The notes under the pieces are model-generated. The model was not told the DNA's origin. It worked only from the letters and a program-made list of their open reading frames with translations, and made no database searches. Source: Caldimonas manganoxidans ATCC BAA-369 (GTDB taxonomy: Bacteria; Pseudomonadota; Gammaproteobacteria; Burkholderiales; Burkholderiaceae_C). Taken from it: a DNA stretch of 64,000 nt. The DNA lies in assembly GCF_000381125.1 (NCBI RefSeq), contig NZ_KB905938.1:41463-105462 (forward strand). The letters are read 5' to 3'. The translations under genes and the position numbers were made by a program. Every line of letters starts with the position of its first letter. Position 1 is the stretch's first letter. Positions 22,436-31,414 of the stretch are shown here, piece after piece.

Positions 22436-23833
22436 ATGACGACCCCTTCTTTCGATGCGGCCGCACCGGCGGCCGGCGTCTGCGCGCACTGGGCGCAACG
22501 CAGTCTTGCGCAGGTCTGGCATCCCTGCACCCCGATCCAGCGCCAGGCGCGCTCGGCACCCTTGCCTTTGGTGCGGGGGCAAGGGCCCTGGCTGTTCGAT
22601 CCCGACGGGCGGCGTTATTTCGATGCGATCAGCTCGTGGTGGGTGAATCTCTTCGGCCATGCCGATGAGCGCATCGCGGCGGCCGTGAAAGATCAGCTCG
22701 ACCGCTTGCCCCACGTGATGTTGGCCGGCTGCACGCACGAGCCGGCGGTGAGGTTGGCCGAGCGTTTGTCGGCGCGCACCGGCGGCGTGCTGGGGCATGC
22801 GTTTTATGCCAGCGACGGCGCCAGCGCGGTGGAGATCGCGCTGAAGATGAGCTTCCACAGCTGGCGCAACCGGGGCCGCACGGCCAAGCGCGAGTTCGTC
22901 TGTTTGCGCGGCGGCTATCACGGGGAAACCTTGGGGGCGCTGGCCGTGACCGACGTGCGGGTGTTCCGAGACGCCTATGACCCGCTGCTGCTGCGCACGC
23001 ATCAGGTGATGTCCCCCGATGCGCGCCAGGCCCAGCCCGGCGAGACGGGCGCCGAGGTGGCGCAGCGGGCGCTGGCGCAGATGCAGGCGCTGATGGAGGC
23101 GCGGCATGAGCATCTGGCGGCGGTCATCGTCGAGCCGCTGGTGCAGGGGGCCGCGGGCATGGCCATGCATGATGCGGCCTATCTGCGTGGACTGCGCGCC
23201 CTGTGCGACCGCTACGAGGTGCACTTGATCGCCGATGAGATCGCCGTGGGCTGCGGGCGCACCGGCAGCTTCTTCGCCTTCGAGCAAGCCGCCAGCGCCG
23301 GTGAGGCGCCGCTGTGGCCGGATGTGCTGTGCCTGTCCAAGGGCATCAGCGGCGGCTTTCTGCCCTTGTCGCTGGTGATGGTGCGCGAGTCGATCTATGC
23401 CGCGTTCCTGGACGAGCGCAGCGAGCGCGCCTTCTTGCATTCGCATTCGTACACCGGCAATCCGCTGGCCTGCCGTGCCGCGCTGGCCGTGCTCGACCGT
23501 TTCGATGAGGAGCCCGTGCTGGAGCGCAACCGCGTGGTGGCCGACCGCTTGGCTGCGGCATTGGCCCCGTTGGCGCAAGACCCGCGCATCGAGCACCTGC
23601 GACGCTGCGGCACCATCCATGCCTTCGACGTCAAGGCCCAGCACGCAGGCGAGGACTTTGCCGAGCGCTTCCATCGCGCCGGGCTGGCGCAGGAACTGCT
23701 GATCCGCCCGATCGGCCGCAGTGTGTATCTGATGCCGCCCTACGTGCTCGATGAGGCGGGGGCCGATTGGCTGGCGCAGCGGGTGCGCCGCACGCTGGAG
23801 GCTGTGCTGTCCGGAGGATGCCATGCTGCTTGA
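22436..23833 (+). CDS. bioA: Adenosylmethionine-8-amino-7-oxononanoate aminotransferase
   Basis: BioA is a PLP enzyme that converts 8-amino-7-oxononanoate (KAPA) to diaminopelargonate using SAM as amino donor. Class-III aminotransferase landmarks are HPCTPIQ and [15 protein letters not shown] near the N terminus, [16 protein letters not shown], the [13 protein letters not shown] phosphate region, [17 protein letters not shown] and the PLP lysine in [10 protein letters not shown]. The product is 465 residues from the ATG at 22436 (MTTPSFD). Its 3' end overlaps bioF by 11 bp, which suggests translational coupling in a bioAFD operon. Confidence 0.96.
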   Translation: MTTPSFDAAAPAAGVCAHWAQRSLAQVWHPCTPIQRQARSAPLPLVRGQGPWLFDPDGRRYFDAISSWWVNLFGHADERIAAAVKDQLDRLPHVMLAGCTHEPAVRLAERLSARTGGVLGHAFYASDGASAVEIALKMSFHSWRNRGRTAKREFVCLRGGYHGETLGALAVTDVRVFRDAYDPLLLRTHQVMSPDARQAQPGETGAEVAQRALAQMQALMEARHEHLAAVIVEPLVQGAAGMAMHDAAYLRGLRALCDRYEVHLIADEIAVGCGRTGSFFAFEQAASAGEAPLWPDVLCLSKGISGGFLPLSLVMVRESIYAAFLDERSERAFLHSHSYTGNPLACRAALAVLDRFDEEPVLERNRVVADRLAAALAPLAQDPRIEHLRRCGTIHAFDVKAQHAGEDFAERFHRAGLAQELLIRPIGRSVYLMPPYVLDEAGADWLAQRVRRTLEAVLSGGCHAA

Positions 23834-25037
23834 CCATCTGCGCCAGCAACTGGCCGAGCGCGAGGCGCAGGCCCTGCGCCGCCGGCGTCGCACCGCGCAC
23901 ACACCCTGCCAACCGCGCCAGGTGCTGGCGGCCGATGGGGCCGCGCCGCGCGAGCTGCTGAGCTTTTGCAGCAACGACTACCTGGGCTTGGCCGCGCACC
24001 CGGCGCTGCGCGAAGCCTTGGCCGAGGGGGCGGCCCGCTATGGCGCCGGCAGCGGCGCCTCGCACCTCATCAATGGCCATGGCGTGGCCCATGCGCGGCT
24101 GGAGGCTCAGTTGGCCGAGCTGTTGTCGCCCCATTGGCCCGAGCTGGCCGTCTTGAGCTTTTGCACCGGCTACATGGCCAATCTGGCGGTCCTGACCGCC
24201 TTGGGGCGGGCCCAGGCCACCTTGCTGTGTGAAAGCCTCAACCATGCCTCCTTGATCGACGGAGCGCGTCTGGCGCGAGCGACGGTCATGATCTATCCGC
24301 ACAACGACGTGGCGGCGCTGGAGGGGTTGCTGGCGCGTTGCACCTCGACGCTGCGCTTGATCGTCACCGATGCGGTGTTCAGCATGGACGGCGACCTCGC
24401 CCCGCTGGAGGCGCTGCTGGCCTTGGCCGAGCGCCATGACGCTTGGCTGATCGTGGACGATGCCCATGGCTTTGGCGTGTTGGGCGCCCACGGACGCGGC
24501 AGCTTGGAGCATTTCGGCTTGCGCAGCCAACGCATCATCTACGTGGGCACCTTGGGCAAGGCCGCTGGCGTGGCCGGGGCCTTCGTCGCGGCCCATCCCA
24601 CGGTGATCGAGTGGCTGGTGCAAAGCGCGCGCAGCTACATCTATACCACTGCCGCTCCGCCAGCGGTGGCCCATGCCGTCAGCGTGAGCCTGGGCTTGAT
24701 GTTCGGCGAAGAGGGCGCGCGCCGGCGAGCCGCCTTGCGTGAGCGCATCTCGCAATGGCGCCGCGGCTTGGCCCAGGGCCTGCCCGCCGGCTGGCGGCTG
24801 GCGCCATCATTCACGGGCATTCAGCCCCTGATCCTGGGGGACAACGACGCGGCGTTGGCCCTGTCGGCCGCTTTGGAAGCCCGTGGCTTGTGGGTGCCTG
24901 CCATCCGGCCCCCCACGGTGCCTGCGGGCACGGCTCGCTTGCGAGTGGCCCTCAGCGCGGCCCATACGGCCGAGGACGTGGACCGCCTCATCGAGGCGGT
25001 GCGTGCGGCGGCTTTCGAGGTGGGAGATGGTCCATGA
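23823..25037 (+). CDS. bioF: 8-amino-7-oxononanoate synthase
   Basis: BioF condenses pimeloyl-ACP/CoA with L-alanine, releasing CO2, to give KAPA. It is a PLP enzyme of the alpha-oxoamine synthase family. The 404-residue protein shows [49 protein letters not shown], and the PLP lysine in [17 protein letters not shown]. The start overlaps the bioA end (ATGCTGCTTGA), and its stop overlaps the bioD start as ATGA. It is the second gene of bioAFD. Confidence 0.97.
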   Translation: MLLDHLRQQLAEREAQALRRRRRTAHTPCQPRQVLAADGAAPRELLSFCSNDYLGLAAHPALREALAEGAARYGAGSGASHLINGHGVAHARLEAQLAELLSPHWPELAVLSFCTGYMANLAVLTALGRAQATLLCESLNHASLIDGARLARATVMIYPHNDVAALEGLLARCTSTLRLIVTDAVFSMDGDLAPLEALLALAERHDAWLIVDDAHGFGVLGAHGRGSLEHFGLRSQRIIYVGTLGKAAGVAGAFVAAHPTVIEWLVQSARSYIYTTAAPPAVAHAVSVSLGLMFGEEGARRRAALRERISQWRRGLAQGLPAGWRLAPSFTGIQPLILGDNDAALALSAALEARGLWVPAIRPPTVPAGTARLRVALSAAHTAEDVDRLIEAVRAAAFEVGDGP

Positions 25038-25735
25038 AGTCGTTGCAAGGCTGGTTCGTCACGGGCACCGATACCGAGATCGGCAAAACCACCATCAGCG
25101 CTGGGCTGCTGCACGCCTTGGGGCGCCGTGGGTGGCGCGTGGCAGGCTACAAGCCGGTGGCCGCGGGCACGCAATGGCGTGAGGGCCGTCGTGTCAATGA
25201 CGACATCGAACGCCTGCGTGCCGCCTCCACCGAGCCGCTGGATGCCGAGGAGGTCTGCGCCTGCCTGCTCGATGCCGCGTGCGCCCCCCATGTGGCTGCA
25301 CGCCAAGCCGGCGTGTCGATTTCGCTGCAGGCGCTGCTGGACGGCGCGCAGCGCTTGGCCGGGCGGTTGGACCGGCTCATCGTCGAGGGCGTGGGCGGCT
25401 TTCTCGTGCCGCTGGACGAGCAACACGACACGGCGGAACTGGCCGTGCGCCTGGGCCTGCCGGTGATCCTGGTCGTGGGGCTGCGCTTGGGCTGTCTCAA
25501 CCATGCGTTGCTCACCGCCGAAGCCGTGCGTGCTCGGGGTTTGCGGCTGGCTGGCTGGGTGGGCAATGCGGTGGACCCCCGCATGCCCTGGCGACAAGAC
25601 AATGTCGAGACCTTGCGCTTGCGTATGGCGCGGGATTTCGAGGCGCCGTGCGTGGGCGTGGTGCCCCCGTTGAGCGAGCCCCACGCCGCCGCGGTGGCCG
25701 CCCATCTGGATCCGTCGGTGCTGGAGCCGGGCTGA
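25034..25735 (+). CDS. bioD: Dethiobiotin synthetase
   Basis: BioD uses ATP and CO2 to close the ureido ring of dethiobiotin from diaminopelargonate. The 233-residue protein has the P-loop [11 protein letters not shown] (10-20), the substrate lysine in [11 protein letters not shown], and [11 protein letters not shown]. It is the last gene of the bioAFD operon and is coupled to bioF by ATGA. bioB (the final sulfur insertion) and bioC (pimeloyl start) are not in this window. Confidence 0.96.
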   Translation: MKSLQGWFVTGTDTEIGKTTISAGLLHALGRRGWRVAGYKPVAAGTQWREGRRVNDDIERLRAASTEPLDAEEVCACLLDAACAPHVAARQAGVSISLQALLDGAQRLAGRLDRLIVEGVGGFLVPLDEQHDTAELAVRLGLPVILVVGLRLGCLNHALLTAEAVRARGLRLAGWVGNAVDPRMPWRQDNVETLRLRMARDFEAPCVGVVPPLSEPHAAAVAAHLDPSVLEPG

Positions 25736-25753
25736 GTCGCGCTCAGCGCTTTT
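25731..25753. terminator. Compact hairpin at the bioD stop codon
   Basis: GCTGAG (25731-25736) pairs with CTCAGC (25742-25747) around TCGCG, followed by GCTTTTC. The bioD stop TGA lies in the stem, and the 3' end of the convergent CusF-like gene (25743) lies in the other arm. It may serve both genes. Confidence 0.45.
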
Positions 25754-26021
25754 CGATCGCGGTGACCGTGTAGGTGCCGCCCACCTTGGCGGCCTGGAAG
25801 CTCACCTTGTCCCCGACCTGCACCTTGTCGAGCAAGCTGGGTGGTTCGGCGCGGAAGACCATGGTCATCGGTGGCATGTCCAGGCTCTTGATCTCGCCAT
25901 GCTTGATCGTGATTTTGCCGGCGGCTTTGTCGATCTTGCGCACCTCGCCTTCGGCAGCCTGGCCCAGGGCCAGCGTGCTTGCGGTTGCCACAGCGATGGC
26001 GCTGATCCAGCGTTTGAGCAT
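25743..26021 (-). CDS. CusF-like periplasmic copper-binding protein
   Basis: This small exported protein (92 residues) has a Sec signal peptide (MLKRWISAIAVATASTLALG) and a CusF_Ec beta-barrel domain. CusF is a Cu(I)/Ag(I) chaperone that feeds the CusCBA efflux pump. The metal-site region reads HGEIKSLDMPPMTMVF, keeping the histidine and two MTM methionines. The tryptophan that caps Cu(I) in E. coli CusF is not present at the equivalent place, where DMP is found; many CusF-like proteins share this. The start at 26021 has an AAAGG site. It lies 16 bp after a DUF411 gene on the same strand, making a two-gene metal-handling unit without the efflux pump. Confidence 0.82.
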   Translation of the reverse strand: MLKRWISAIAVATASTLALGQAAEGEVRKIDKAAGKITIKHGEIKSLDMPPMTMVFRAEPPSLLDKVQVGDKVSFQAAKVGGTYTVTAIEKR

Positions 26022-26037
26022 CGAGAGGCCTTTCTTT

Positions 26038-26526
26038 TCAGGGACGTGTGCCCGGCAGGGCGGGGTAGTGCTGGTAGACACGGCCCTTGCGGTCACGGCC
26101 GACCAGGATCACATCATAAGCGTCGCGACGCTCGCCCACTTCCATGCCGGGCGAGCCCACCGGCATGCCGGGCACGGCCAATCCGATGGCCGCGGGCCGC
26201 TCGGCCAGCAGGCGGCGGATCTCGCGCGCTGGCACATGGCCTTCCAGTACATAGCCTTGGACGAGCGCGGTGTGACAAGAGCCGAACTCATCGGGCATGC
26301 CCAGTTTCTCGCGATATTCGGCCGGGCCGCGGACATGGTTGACCTTCACTTGGAACCCGTGGGCTTGCAAATGCTCGACCCAGGCACCGCAGCAACCACA
26401 GCTCTCGGACTTCCAGACCTCGATCAGAGGCTGGCGGGCGGCCATCGCCAACCCCGGGGCGAGGGTGGCGCCGGCCAGGGACCCGGCCCAGGCCAGCCAG
26501 CGGCGACGTGACATCGGCAAAGACAT
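26038..26526 (-). CDS. DUF411 domain protein, exported, copper-associated
   Basis: DUF411 proteins are often found in copper-resistance loci and are thought to bind metal. The 162-residue product has an Arg-rich signal (MSRRRWLAWAGSLAGATLA) that could be Tat-type. Its DUF411 core begins VWKSESCGCCGAWVEHLQ with a CGCC cysteine cluster and continues with MPDEFGSCHTALV and the AIGLAVPGMPVGSPGME repeat-like loop. Methionines and cysteines suit a copper ligand set. Either of two nearby ATGs (26526, 26514) could be used. It precedes the CusF-like gene with a 16-bp gap. Confidence 0.85.
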   Translation of the reverse strand: MSLPMSRRRWLAWAGSLAGATLAPGLAMAARQPLIEVWKSESCGCCGAWVEHLQAHGFQVKVNHVRGPAEYREKLGMPDEFGSCHTALVQGYVLEGHVPAREIRRLLAERPAAIGLAVPGMPVGSPGMEVGERRDAYDVILVGRDRKGRVYQHYPALPGTRP

Positions 26527-26887
26527 GGAATGAACCTTTCTCGACAGGCGGTGGCGCATCGGGGGCAGCGCCAGCGGCGCTCACGGCGCCCAGCACGCAT
26601 TCGTGCCGAGGCAGGCGTTTGGAGCCGCGGGGGCACCTCGAGGTTCCCAGTCCCGTTCGGTTTGCGAACGGGGCCGGGGCCGCACCCCGATATGATGCCT
26701 GGAGTGGCAGGCCCCGTCTGAGGATCGGTCGCAAGCCATGCGGTGTCTCTTGCCGCTCTTGCCGCCGTGGCCGCCGCGGAGGGGCCCCCCAAGGGGCGTG
26801 CTGCGCCGCACCAGCCGCCCTAGAATCCGGGCATCGTCCGGCGGCTGTCCACCGTCCGTATCCGAAGCGTCCCGGAGTCTTACCTGC
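26527..26887. other. Divergent spacer between the DUF411 gene and argB, with argB -10 candidate
   Basis: This 361-bp spacer carries a TAGAAT (26821-26826) 62 bp before argB, in the same sequence context as the petA candidate. An 8-bp inverted repeat (CCCGTTCG at 26652-26659, CGAACGGG at 26665-26672) lies mid-spacer and could be an operator or a hairpin. No gene is supported. Confidence 0.45.
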
Positions 26888-27799
26888 ATGAACACCCCTG
26901 CTGCGGCCCCCCATGATTTGAGCCACATCGCCCCGCGGGACCAGGCCGAGATCCTGGCCCAGGCCTTGCCCTACATCCGCAAATTTCATGGCAAGACCAT
27001 CGTCATCAAGTACGGCGGCAATGCCATGACCGACCCGGCGTTGCAGCAGGACTTCGCCGAGGACGTGGTGCTGCTCAAGCTGGTGGGGATGAACCCGGTG
27101 GTGGTGCATGGGGGTGGTCCCCAGATCGACGAGGCCCTGGCCAAGATCGGCAAGAAAGGCACCTTCATTCAAGGCATGCGCGTGACCGATGAAGAGACCA
27201 TGGAAGTGGTCGAATGGGTGCTGGCCGGGCAGGTGCAGCAAGACATCGTGGGCCTCATCAACGCCGCCGGTGGCAAGGCCGTGGGCCTGACCGGACGCGA
27301 CGGGGGCTTGATCCGCGCACGCAAGCTGCGCATGAAGGACAAGGACGACCCGACCAAGGAACACGACGTGGGTCAGGTGGGCGACATCGTCGCCATCGAC
27401 CCCAGCGTGGTCAAGGCGCTGCAAGACGACCAGTTCATCCCGGTCATCTCGCCCCTGGGCTTTGGTGAACACAACGAGAACTACAACATCAATGCCGATG
27501 TGGTGGCTGGCAAGCTGGCCGAGGTGCTCAAGGCCGAGAAGCTGATGCTGTTGACCAACACCCCGGGAGTGCTGGACAAGAACGGCAATTTGCTCACCGA
27601 TCTGACCGCACGCCAGATCGACGAGCTGTTTGCCGATGGCACCATCTCGGGCGGCATGCTGCCCAAGATCGCCTCGGCCTTGGATGCGGCCAAAAGCGGC
27701 GTCAATGCCGTGCACATCATCGACGGCCGCGTGCCGCATGCGATGCTGCTGGAGGTCCTCACCGACCAAGCCTTCGGCACGATGATCCGCTCGCACTGA
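26888..27799 (+). CDS. argB: Acetylglutamate kinase
   Basis: ArgB phosphorylates N-acetylglutamate, the second step of arginine synthesis and, in the cyclic pathway, the usual point of arginine feedback. The 303-residue amino-acid-kinase protein shows [20 protein letters not shown], the catalytic-site [13 protein letters not shown], and [10 protein letters not shown]. An N-terminal extension of about 25 residues ([15 protein letters not shown]) is typical of arginine-inhibitable, hexameric enzymes, so feedback inhibition is likely. The nearby argJ at 20228 supports the cyclic pathway. It is followed by a HAD phosphatase 13 bp later. Confidence 0.97.
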   Translation: MNTPAAAPHDLSHIAPRDQAEILAQALPYIRKFHGKTIVIKYGGNAMTDPALQQDFAEDVVLLKLVGMNPVVVHGGGPQIDEALAKIGKKGTFIQGMRVTDEETMEVVEWVLAGQVQQDIVGLINAAGGKAVGLTGRDGGLIRARKLRMKDKDDPTKEHDVGQVGDIVAIDPSVVKALQDDQFIPVISPLGFGEHNENYNINADVVAGKLAEVLKAEKLMLLTNTPGVLDKNGNLLTDLTARQIDELFADGTISGGMLPKIASALDAAKSGVNAVHIIDGRVPHAMLLEVLTDQAFGTMIRSH

Positions 27800-27812
27800 A
27801 TTGCGTTCGCGC

Positions 27813-28505
27813 ATGAAGCGCCGCAGCGTCTGGCTGTTCGACCTGGACAACACGCTGCACGACGCCTCGCGGGCGGTGTTCCGTCAGCTCGACGGCTCGA
27901 TGACGGAATACATCGCCCGTGCGCTGCAGCTGCCCCACGAGCAGGCCGATGCCCTGCGGCGCGACTACTGGCGGCGCTACGGCGCCACGTTGCTCGGCCT
28001 GGTGCATCACCATGGCATCCGCCCAGCGCATTTCCTGGAGCACACCCACGCGCTGCCGGGGCTGGAAGGGCGACTGTTCGCGCATGCCCATGACAAGGCG
28101 GCGCTCAAGCGCCTTGGGGGGCGCAAATACGTGCTGACCAATGCGCCGCGGGCCTACACCCGGCGGGTGTTGGGCGCCCTGGGCCTGGAGCCGGTCTTCG
28201 ACGGTCTCATCCCCATCGAGGACTTGCGCATGTTCGGCCGCTGGCGGCCCAAGCCCGATGCGCGCATGCTGCGCCGCGTGGCCGCCCGATTGAAGGTGCC
28301 GCCGAGTCGCTGTGTGCTCGTCGAAGACACCTTGGCCCATCAGAAGGCGGCCCGAGCGCTGGGCATGCGCACGGTGTGGATGCAGCGATATCTGCGACAC
28401 AATGCACACGGCCCGGAAGTTGGTGTTTACCTGCACCGCAAGCCTGTGTACGTGTGTGCGAGAATCCGCTCGCTACAAAAGTTACATTCTTTGCGTGCAC
28501 TGTGA
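27813..28505 (+). CDS. HAD-superfamily pyrimidine 5'-nucleotidase-like phosphatase
   Basis: This is a 230-residue HAD hydrolase of the group annotated as pyrimidine 5'-nucleotidase. HAD motif I is WLFDLDNTLHDA (nucleophile and acid aspartates), motif II is in YVLTNAP, and motifs III/IV are RWRPKPDARM and CVLVEDTLAHQ. It probably dephosphorylates nucleoside monophosphates or related small phosphates; the exact substrate is not visible. An in-frame TTG four codons upstream is a less likely start. The stop overlaps the slmA start by one base (TGATG), in the usual argB–HAD–slmA order of this order of bacteria. Confidence 0.88.
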   Translation: MKRRSVWLFDLDNTLHDASRAVFRQLDGSMTEYIARALQLPHEQADALRRDYWRRYGATLLGLVHHHGIRPAHFLEHTHALPGLEGRLFAHAHDKAALKRLGGRKYVLTNAPRAYTRRVLGALGLEPVFDGLIPIEDLRMFGRWRPKPDARMLRRVAARLKVPPSRCVLVEDTLAHQKAARALGMRTVWMQRYLRHNAHGPEVGVYLHRKPVYVCARIRSLQKLHSLRAL

Positions 28506-29155
28506 TGGCCGAGCCTTCCCTGCCTGTCGAGCCGATGTCGGGTGCAGCCGAGTCCGGCAGCGACGCGGCCTCACGCAAGCGGCCCAAGCCTGGCGAGCGC
28601 CGCGTGCAGATCCTGCAAACCCTGGCGGCGATGCTCGAACAGCCGGGGGCCGAACGCATCACCACCGCAGCCCTGGCGGCGCGTTTGGCGGTGAGCGAGG
28701 CGGCCTTGTATCGCCATTTCGCCAGCAAGGCCCAGATGTTCGAGGGCCTGATCGAGTTCATCGAGCACAGCGTCTTCACGCTGATCAACCAGATCACCGA
28801 GCGCGAAAGTGCCGGCAGGGTCCAGGCCCACAAAATCGTGGCCGTGGTGTTGCAGTTTGCCGAGAAGAACCCGGGCATGACCCGCGTGATGGTGGGTGAT
28901 GCCTTGGTGTTCGAGCACGAGCGCCTGTTGCTTCGCATGAACCAGTTCTTCGATCGCATCGAGGCGCAGCTGCGCCAAAGCCTGCGTCAGGCGGCCGATG
29001 CCGACGGTTCGATCACGCCCTCGGTCGATGCCCAGGCGCAAGCCTCGGTGTTGACGAGCTTCCTCTTGGGGCGGCTGCATCGCTACACCCGCTCGGGATT
29101 CAAGCGCTCGCCCACCGAGTTCCTCGAGGCCAGTCTGCGTCTGTTGTCGGGCTGA
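28505..29155 (+). CDS. slmA: Nucleoid occlusion factor SlmA (TetR family)
   Basis: SlmA binds specific chromosomal sites and blocks FtsZ ring assembly over unsegregated DNA. The 216-residue protein has an N-terminal TetR helix-turn-helix (LAARLAVSEAALYRHFASKA, about residues 60-80) and the SlmA-type helical C-terminal domain (FIEHSVFTLINQITERE, PGMTRVMVGDALVFEHERL, SGFKRSPTEFLEASLRLL). An N-terminal tail of about 30 residues is extra to E. coli SlmA. The ATG overlaps the upstream stop, so translation is likely coupled. Confidence 0.93.
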   Translation: MAEPSLPVEPMSGAAESGSDAASRKRPKPGERRVQILQTLAAMLEQPGAERITTAALAARLAVSEAALYRHFASKAQMFEGLIEFIEHSVFTLINQITERESAGRVQAHKIVAVVLQFAEKNPGMTRVMVGDALVFEHERLLLRMNQFFDRIEAQLRQSLRQAADADGSITPSVDAQAQASVLTSFLLGRLHRYTRSGFKRSPTEFLEASLRLLSG

Positions 29156-29174
29156 GCCCGGCTGCGCGAAGGGC

Positions 29175-29831
29175 ATGCTGAGCATCTGCTTGGCAGGCGA
29201 GACCGTCGTCCTGCTGCCTGAGAAAGCCCTGTGGCTGCCGGCTCATGCCAGTCTGCTGGTGGCCGATGTCCACCTGGGCAAGGCAGCGAGCTTTCGCCGA
29301 CAGGGCGTGCCGGTGCCGCGCGGCAGCAGCCGTGCCGCCTTGCAGGGCCTGAGCCTGTTGATCGAGCGCCTTGGTCCCGAGCGCGTGGTGTTTCTGGGCG
29401 ATTTTCTGCATGCGCCGGCGGCCCACAACCCGGGCACCTGGCAGGATCTGTGGCACTGGCGGCAACGCCATCCGGGGCTGGAGCTGGTGTTGGTGCGTGG
29501 CAACCACGACCACCGGGCCGGCGATCCTGCGGTCGAGCTGGGCATGCGCTGCGTGGACGAACCCTGGCCCTTGGGCCCCTGGGCCTTGTCGCATCATCCG
29601 CAGCCGCAACCGCAGGGCTATGTGCTAGCCGGGCACTGGCATCCATGCGTGAGCCTGCAGGCCCGGCCGCGCGACCGGCTGCGTCTGCCGTGCTTTTGGT
29701 TGGGTGCGCAGGTCGGGGTGCTGCCAGCCTATGGGCCCTTCACGGGGATGCACCCGATCGCACCGGCCGCCGGCGACCGCGTGTACGCCGTGGCCGATGA
29801 CATGGTCGTGGATCTGGCGGGGGGCCGTTGA
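29175..29831 (+). CDS. pdeM: Ligase-associated DNA damage response endonuclease PdeM
   Basis: This metallophosphoesterase belongs to the PdeM/YmdB-like group that in many bacteria is encoded next to an ATP-dependent DNA ligase and helicase (the ligase-associated repair set). The 218-residue protein has all metal-site motifs: LVADVHLGKAASFRR, VVFLGDFLHA, LVRGNHDHRAG and VLAGHWHPCV. No ligase or helicase partner lies within this window, so its operon here is different. It overlaps or abuts the DUF815 ATPase downstream, depending on that gene's start. Confidence 0.85.
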   Translation: MLSICLAGETVVLLPEKALWLPAHASLLVADVHLGKAASFRRQGVPVPRGSSRAALQGLSLLIERLGPERVVFLGDFLHAPAAHNPGTWQDLWHWRQRHPGLELVLVRGNHDHRAGDPAVELGMRCVDEPWPLGPWALSHHPQPQPQGYVLAGHWHPCVSLQARPRDRLRLPCFWLGAQVGVLPAYGPFTGMHPIAPAAGDRVYAVADDMVVDLAGGR

Positions 29832-29884
29832 GCACGCCGCTACACTGGCGCGTCGACGAGTCTTTGCCGTCTGCGCGTTTGCCC

Positions 29885-30766
29885 ATGTCTGCTGCCCTCG
29901 AAACTCTGCTGCTACGTGCCGAAGCCCTGCTGGCGCGGCTGGAAAACATGCTGCCCCAGGACGCTCTGACCGAGCCCGACTGGTCGGCCTCCATCGCGTT
30001 TCGCTATCGCCGGCGCGGCCCCGTCGGCCGTCTCGACCCGGTGCGCCATGTGTCTACCATCCGCCTGTCGGACCTGCGCGAGGTCGATGCGCAGAAAGAG
30101 CGCTTGCTGCGCAACACCGCGCAGTTCGTCGCCGGACGACAGGCCAACAATGTGCTGTTGACCGGCGCGCGGGGCACCGGAAAGTCCTCGCTGGTGAAGG
30201 CCTGCTTGAACGAGTTTGCCGACCGTGGGCTGCGGCTCATCGAGGTGGACAAGGCCGATCTCGTGGACTTGCCCGATCTCATCGATCTGGTGGCCGATCG
30301 TCCGGAGCGCTTCATTGTCTTTTGTGACGACCTCAGCTTCGACGAGGGCGAAGCGGGCTACAAGGAGCTCAAGTCCATTCTCGACGGCTCGGTGGCGGCG
30401 GCCACACCGAACGTGTTGATCTACGCCACCAGCAACCGCCGCCACCTGCTGCCCGAGTACATGAAAGAAAACCTCACCTACACCCACACCGACGACGGAG
30501 AGGTCCATCCGGGGGAGGTGGTGGAAGAAAAGATTTCCCTGTCCGAGCGCTTCGGACTGTGGATCAGCTTCTATCCCTTCACCCAGGCCGAATACCTGGC
30601 CATCGTGGCCCAGTGGCTGCGCCGCTTCGGCGTGGACGAGGCCTCCATCGAGGCCGCGCGTCAGGAATCGTTGGTGTGGGCCTTGGAGCGTGGCTCGCGT
30701 TCGGGGCGCGTGGCTTACCAGTTTGCTCGGGACTATTGCGGCCGCATCGGCCTGGCTGCGGCATGA
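29885..30766 (+). CDS. DUF815 AAA+ ATPase
   Basis: This 293-residue ATP-binding protein belongs to the DUF815 family, related to AAA+ ATPases. Walker A is LLTGARGTGKSS, Walker B is FIVFCDDLSFDEGE, sensor 1 is LIYATSNRRHLLPEYM, and the C-terminal lid includes ERFGLWISFYPFTQAEYL. The cellular role of the family is not settled. The start at 29885 (MSAALETLLLRAEA) gives the usual length. A TTG at 29828 that overlaps the pdeM stop by four bases is an alternative. Its stop overlaps the next gene as ATGA. Confidence 0.85.
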   Translation: MSAALETLLLRAEALLARLENMLPQDALTEPDWSASIAFRYRRRGPVGRLDPVRHVSTIRLSDLREVDAQKERLLRNTAQFVAGRQANNVLLTGARGTGKSSLVKACLNEFADRGLRLIEVDKADLVDLPDLIDLVADRPERFIVFCDDLSFDEGEAGYKELKSILDGSVAAATPNVLIYATSNRRHLLPEYMKENLTYTHTDDGEVHPGEVVEEKISLSERFGLWISFYPFTQAEYLAIVAQWLRRFGVDEASIEAARQESLVWALERGSRSGRVAYQFARDYCGRIGLAAA

Positions 30767-31194
30767 GAACGCCCATCGATGTGGCCGTTGGGGTCTTGGT
30801 CGAGCGCACACCGGCCGGGGAGGGGCGATTTTTGCTGACCTCGCGCCCGCCGGGCAAGGTCTATGCGGGCTACTGGGAGTTCCCGGGAGGCAAGCTCGAG
30901 CGCGGGGAGTCGGTGGAGGATGCCCTGCGTCGCGAATTGCACGAAGAGCTGGGCATCACCATCGGCGCGGTTCATCCATGGAAGGTCGAGCTGGTGGACT
31001 ATCCGCATGCGCTGGTGCGCCTGCATTTTTGCAAGGTCTACGAATGGACGGGCGAGCTCGAGATGCGTGAAGGCCAGTCCATGGCCTGGCAGGATCTGCC
31101 GGTGCAAGTGCGTCCGGTGCTGCCGGGGACGGTGCCCGTGCTGCAATGGTTTGCCGCCGAGCGCTGTCACACGGGCCCAACCCACGCGGACTGA
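30763..31194 (+). CDS. mutT: Nudix hydrolase, MutT type
   Basis: MutT-type enzymes hydrolyse 8-oxo-dGTP to the monophosphate and so prevent A:T to C:G transversions. The 143-residue protein has the Nudix box GGKLERGESVEDALRRELHEELGI (shown only in part: G-x5-E-x7-REL-x-EE-x-GI at about residues 38-60) preceded by YWEFPGGK. The beta-strand LTSRPPGKVYAGYWEFPGG is characteristic of MutT. The ATG overlaps the stop of the ATPase. Substrate specificity is inferred from the family. Confidence 0.9.
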   Translation: MRTPIDVAVGVLVERTPAGEGRFLLTSRPPGKVYAGYWEFPGGKLERGESVEDALRRELHEELGITIGAVHPWKVELVDYPHALVRLHFCKVYEWTGELEMREGQSMAWQDLPVQVRPVLPGTVPVLQWFAAERCHTGPTHAD

Positions 31195-31201
31195 GCCTGC
31201 G

Positions 31202-31414
31202 TCAATGCACCGGGGCCGAGGATCCCGGGTCGTCGGGGTCGGACGCCTGCGACGGAGCCGGCACGCGGTAGCGTTCGCTGGCCCAGGCCCCGAAATCCAG
31301 GTTCTTGCAGCGTTCGCTGCAAAAGGGACGGTACGGGTTGTCCGGCGCGTACCGGCTCGGCCCGCCACAGGCCGGGCAGCGCACGGTGCGAGGTGGGGGT
31401 GGGGCAGAGCTCAT
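31202..31414 (-). CDS. yacG: DNA gyrase inhibitor YacG (zinc-ribbon)
   Basis: YacG is a small zinc protein that binds the GyrB C-terminal domain and blocks gyrase DNA binding. The 70-residue product has four zinc cysteines, C13-x2-C16 (VRCPACGG) and C32-x3-C36 (FCSERCKNLD), followed by the conserved LDFGAWASERYRVP. The ATG at 31414 overlaps the zapD stop as ATGA. A longer upstream open frame is an artefact of high GC. It is last in the coaE–zapD–yacG unit. Confidence 0.93.
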   Translation of the reverse strand: MSSAPPPPRTVRCPACGGPSRYAPDNPYRPFCSERCKNLDFGAWASERYRVPAPSQASDPDDPGSSAPVH

